A DNA stretch of 64,000 nucleotides from an uncultured Phascolarctobacterium sp. Lineage in GTDB: Bacteria; Bacillota; Negativicutes; Acidaminococcales; Acidaminococcaceae. Location of the stretch: positions 1-64,000 of the forward strand of contig CAAEPE010000022.1 of the NCBI GenBank assembly GCA_900757795.1. The letters are read 5' to 3'. Position numbers and translations under genes: made by a program. The notes under the pieces were generated by a model, which saw only the letters and a list, made by a program, of their open reading frames with translations, had not been told where the DNA came from and did no database searches. Below are positions 63,494-64,000 of this stretch, in pieces; position 1 is the stretch's first letter, and the number at the start of each line of letters is the position of its first letter.

Positions 63494-63522
63494 TTGCTTA
63501 AAGTCGAAAAGTCAAATATAAT
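63494..63522 (+). promoter_or_regulatory. ctsR promoter with internal heptads
   Basis: TTGCTT (63494-63499), 17-base spacer containing GTCGAA and GTCAAA, TATAAT (63517-63522). The two heptads would let CtsR repress its own operon. Confidence 0.65.
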
Positions 63523-63571
63523 AGAGTCAGATAAAAATAAATTTTTATATTTTTAATACAGGTGAGAATTT

Positions 63572-63991
63572 ATGAGAAATTTGGCAGATGCAATAGAAAA
63601 TTTTATTATCAACGAGCTGTTGCGAGATCAAGAAGATGCGCTGTTAGTACAGCGCAATGAGCTTGCAGAACGGTTGAGCTGCGCGCCGTCGCAGATTAGC
63701 TATGTTTTGAGTACGCGTTTTACGCCAGAGCGCGGTTATATGGTGGAGTCGCGCCGAGGCAGCGGAGGCTTTGTGCGTATTGTGCGGATGGAACCTCAGT
63801 CAGTGCAGGTCAAGCACAAAGAGCCTTCTGCCGGTGAACTGGTAGAGCATTTAGCTGCGCAAAAGCTTATCACAGACCGCGAAAAAATACTTTTACAATA
63901 TATGCTGCATATTATTGATGCAGATGAAACTAAAAAGAAAGCAGTACTGCAGCGGGCAATGAGCTTGCTGGCAGGTGAAGGGCGGAGATGA
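63572..63991 (+). CDS. ctsR: CtsR family heat-shock repressor
   Basis: A 139-residue repressor of clp genes. The N-terminal winged-HTH LADAIENFIINELL and RNELAERLSCAPSQISYVLSTRFTPERGYMVESRRGSGGFVRI (DNA-binding wing) is strongly conserved; a short C-terminal McsB-responsive region follows. The protein ends at the window edge, and an ATG at 63997 with GGGCGGAG upstream probably starts mcsA, the usual next gene of the ctsR-mcsA-mcsB-clpC operon. Confidence 0.93.
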   Translation: MRNLADAIENFIINELLRDQEDALLVQRNELAERLSCAPSQISYVLSTRFTPERGYMVESRRGSGGFVRIVRMEPQSVQVKHKEPSAGELVEHLAAQKLITDREKILLQYMLHIIDADETKKKAVLQRAMSLLAGEGRR

Positions 63992-64000
63992 AAACAATGT

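Overview
The window looks like the chromosome of a diderm Firmicute (class Negativicutes, possibly an Acidaminococcaceae/Phascolarctobacterium-like gut anaerobe; the genus is inference). Firmicute markers are DivIVA, SepF, CtsR, a T-box before ileS and BirA-type operators before bioB. Outer-membrane markers sit beside them: GT8 and GT2 lipopolysaccharide glycosyltransferases, phosphoethanolamine transferases, an O-antigen ligase/polymerase and a YadA-anchored trimeric autotransporter. The anaerobic class III ribonucleotide reductase fits an anaerobe.

Layout. 1-3.1 kb: accessory genes (HEPN-like protein, small zinc-ribbon protein, hydrolase, GNAT). 3.2-6.4 kb: minus-strand nat-cca-C39 peptidase. 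6.6-7.9 kb: MatC-like permease. 8.4-19.9 kb: AT-rich LPS/surface-glycan island. 20-24.4 kb: 76-bp tandem repeats, a Schlafen/AlbA_2 protein, gene relics, then a UDP-glucuronate epimerase and UDP-glucose dehydrogenase. 24.6-29.4 kb: YeiH exporter with divergent LysR, FAD-linked oxidase, C_GCAxxG_C_C protein, rhodanese. 29.5-40.6 kb: secA, prfB (programmed frameshift), DUF5693 protein, csaB, ftsE, ftsX, EnvC-like M23 protein, CtpA-like protease, Spx/ArsC-like protein. 40.7-43.9 kb: MetQ lipoprotein, M20 amidohydrolase, two-gene chromate transporter. 44-48.9 kb: DUF4143 ATPase, autotransporter, XRE regulator, secreted protein, bioB. 49.2-56.8 kb: yggS-sepF-proC-ylmH-divIVA-phosphatase, T-box-ileS. 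56.9-64 kb: EamA transporter, nrdD-nrdG, glycerophosphodiesterase, lemA-ygcG (minus), ctsR, with mcsA probably starting at the right edge.

The most notable content is a set of G/C homopolymer tracts confined to surface genes. Three LPS genes are broken exactly at such tracts, and a change of one or two bases restores a full family-length protein: GT2 at C10, a phosphoethanolamine transferase at C7, an acyltransferase at G8. A fourth tract (G7) lies near the 3' end of an intact GT8 gene. A fifth (G7) sits directly behind a -35 hexamer upstream of the autotransporter, where its length would set promoter spacing. Together they look like a phase-variable surface system (contingency loci) of the Neisseria/Campylobacter kind in a diderm Firmicute. 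Switching itself is inference and needs read-level data.

Readable regulatory sites include paired BirA-like operators around the bioB promoter, two NrdR-like boxes 32 bp apart before nrdD, a T-box before ileS, and GTCAAA repeats at both the ctsR and lemA promoters.
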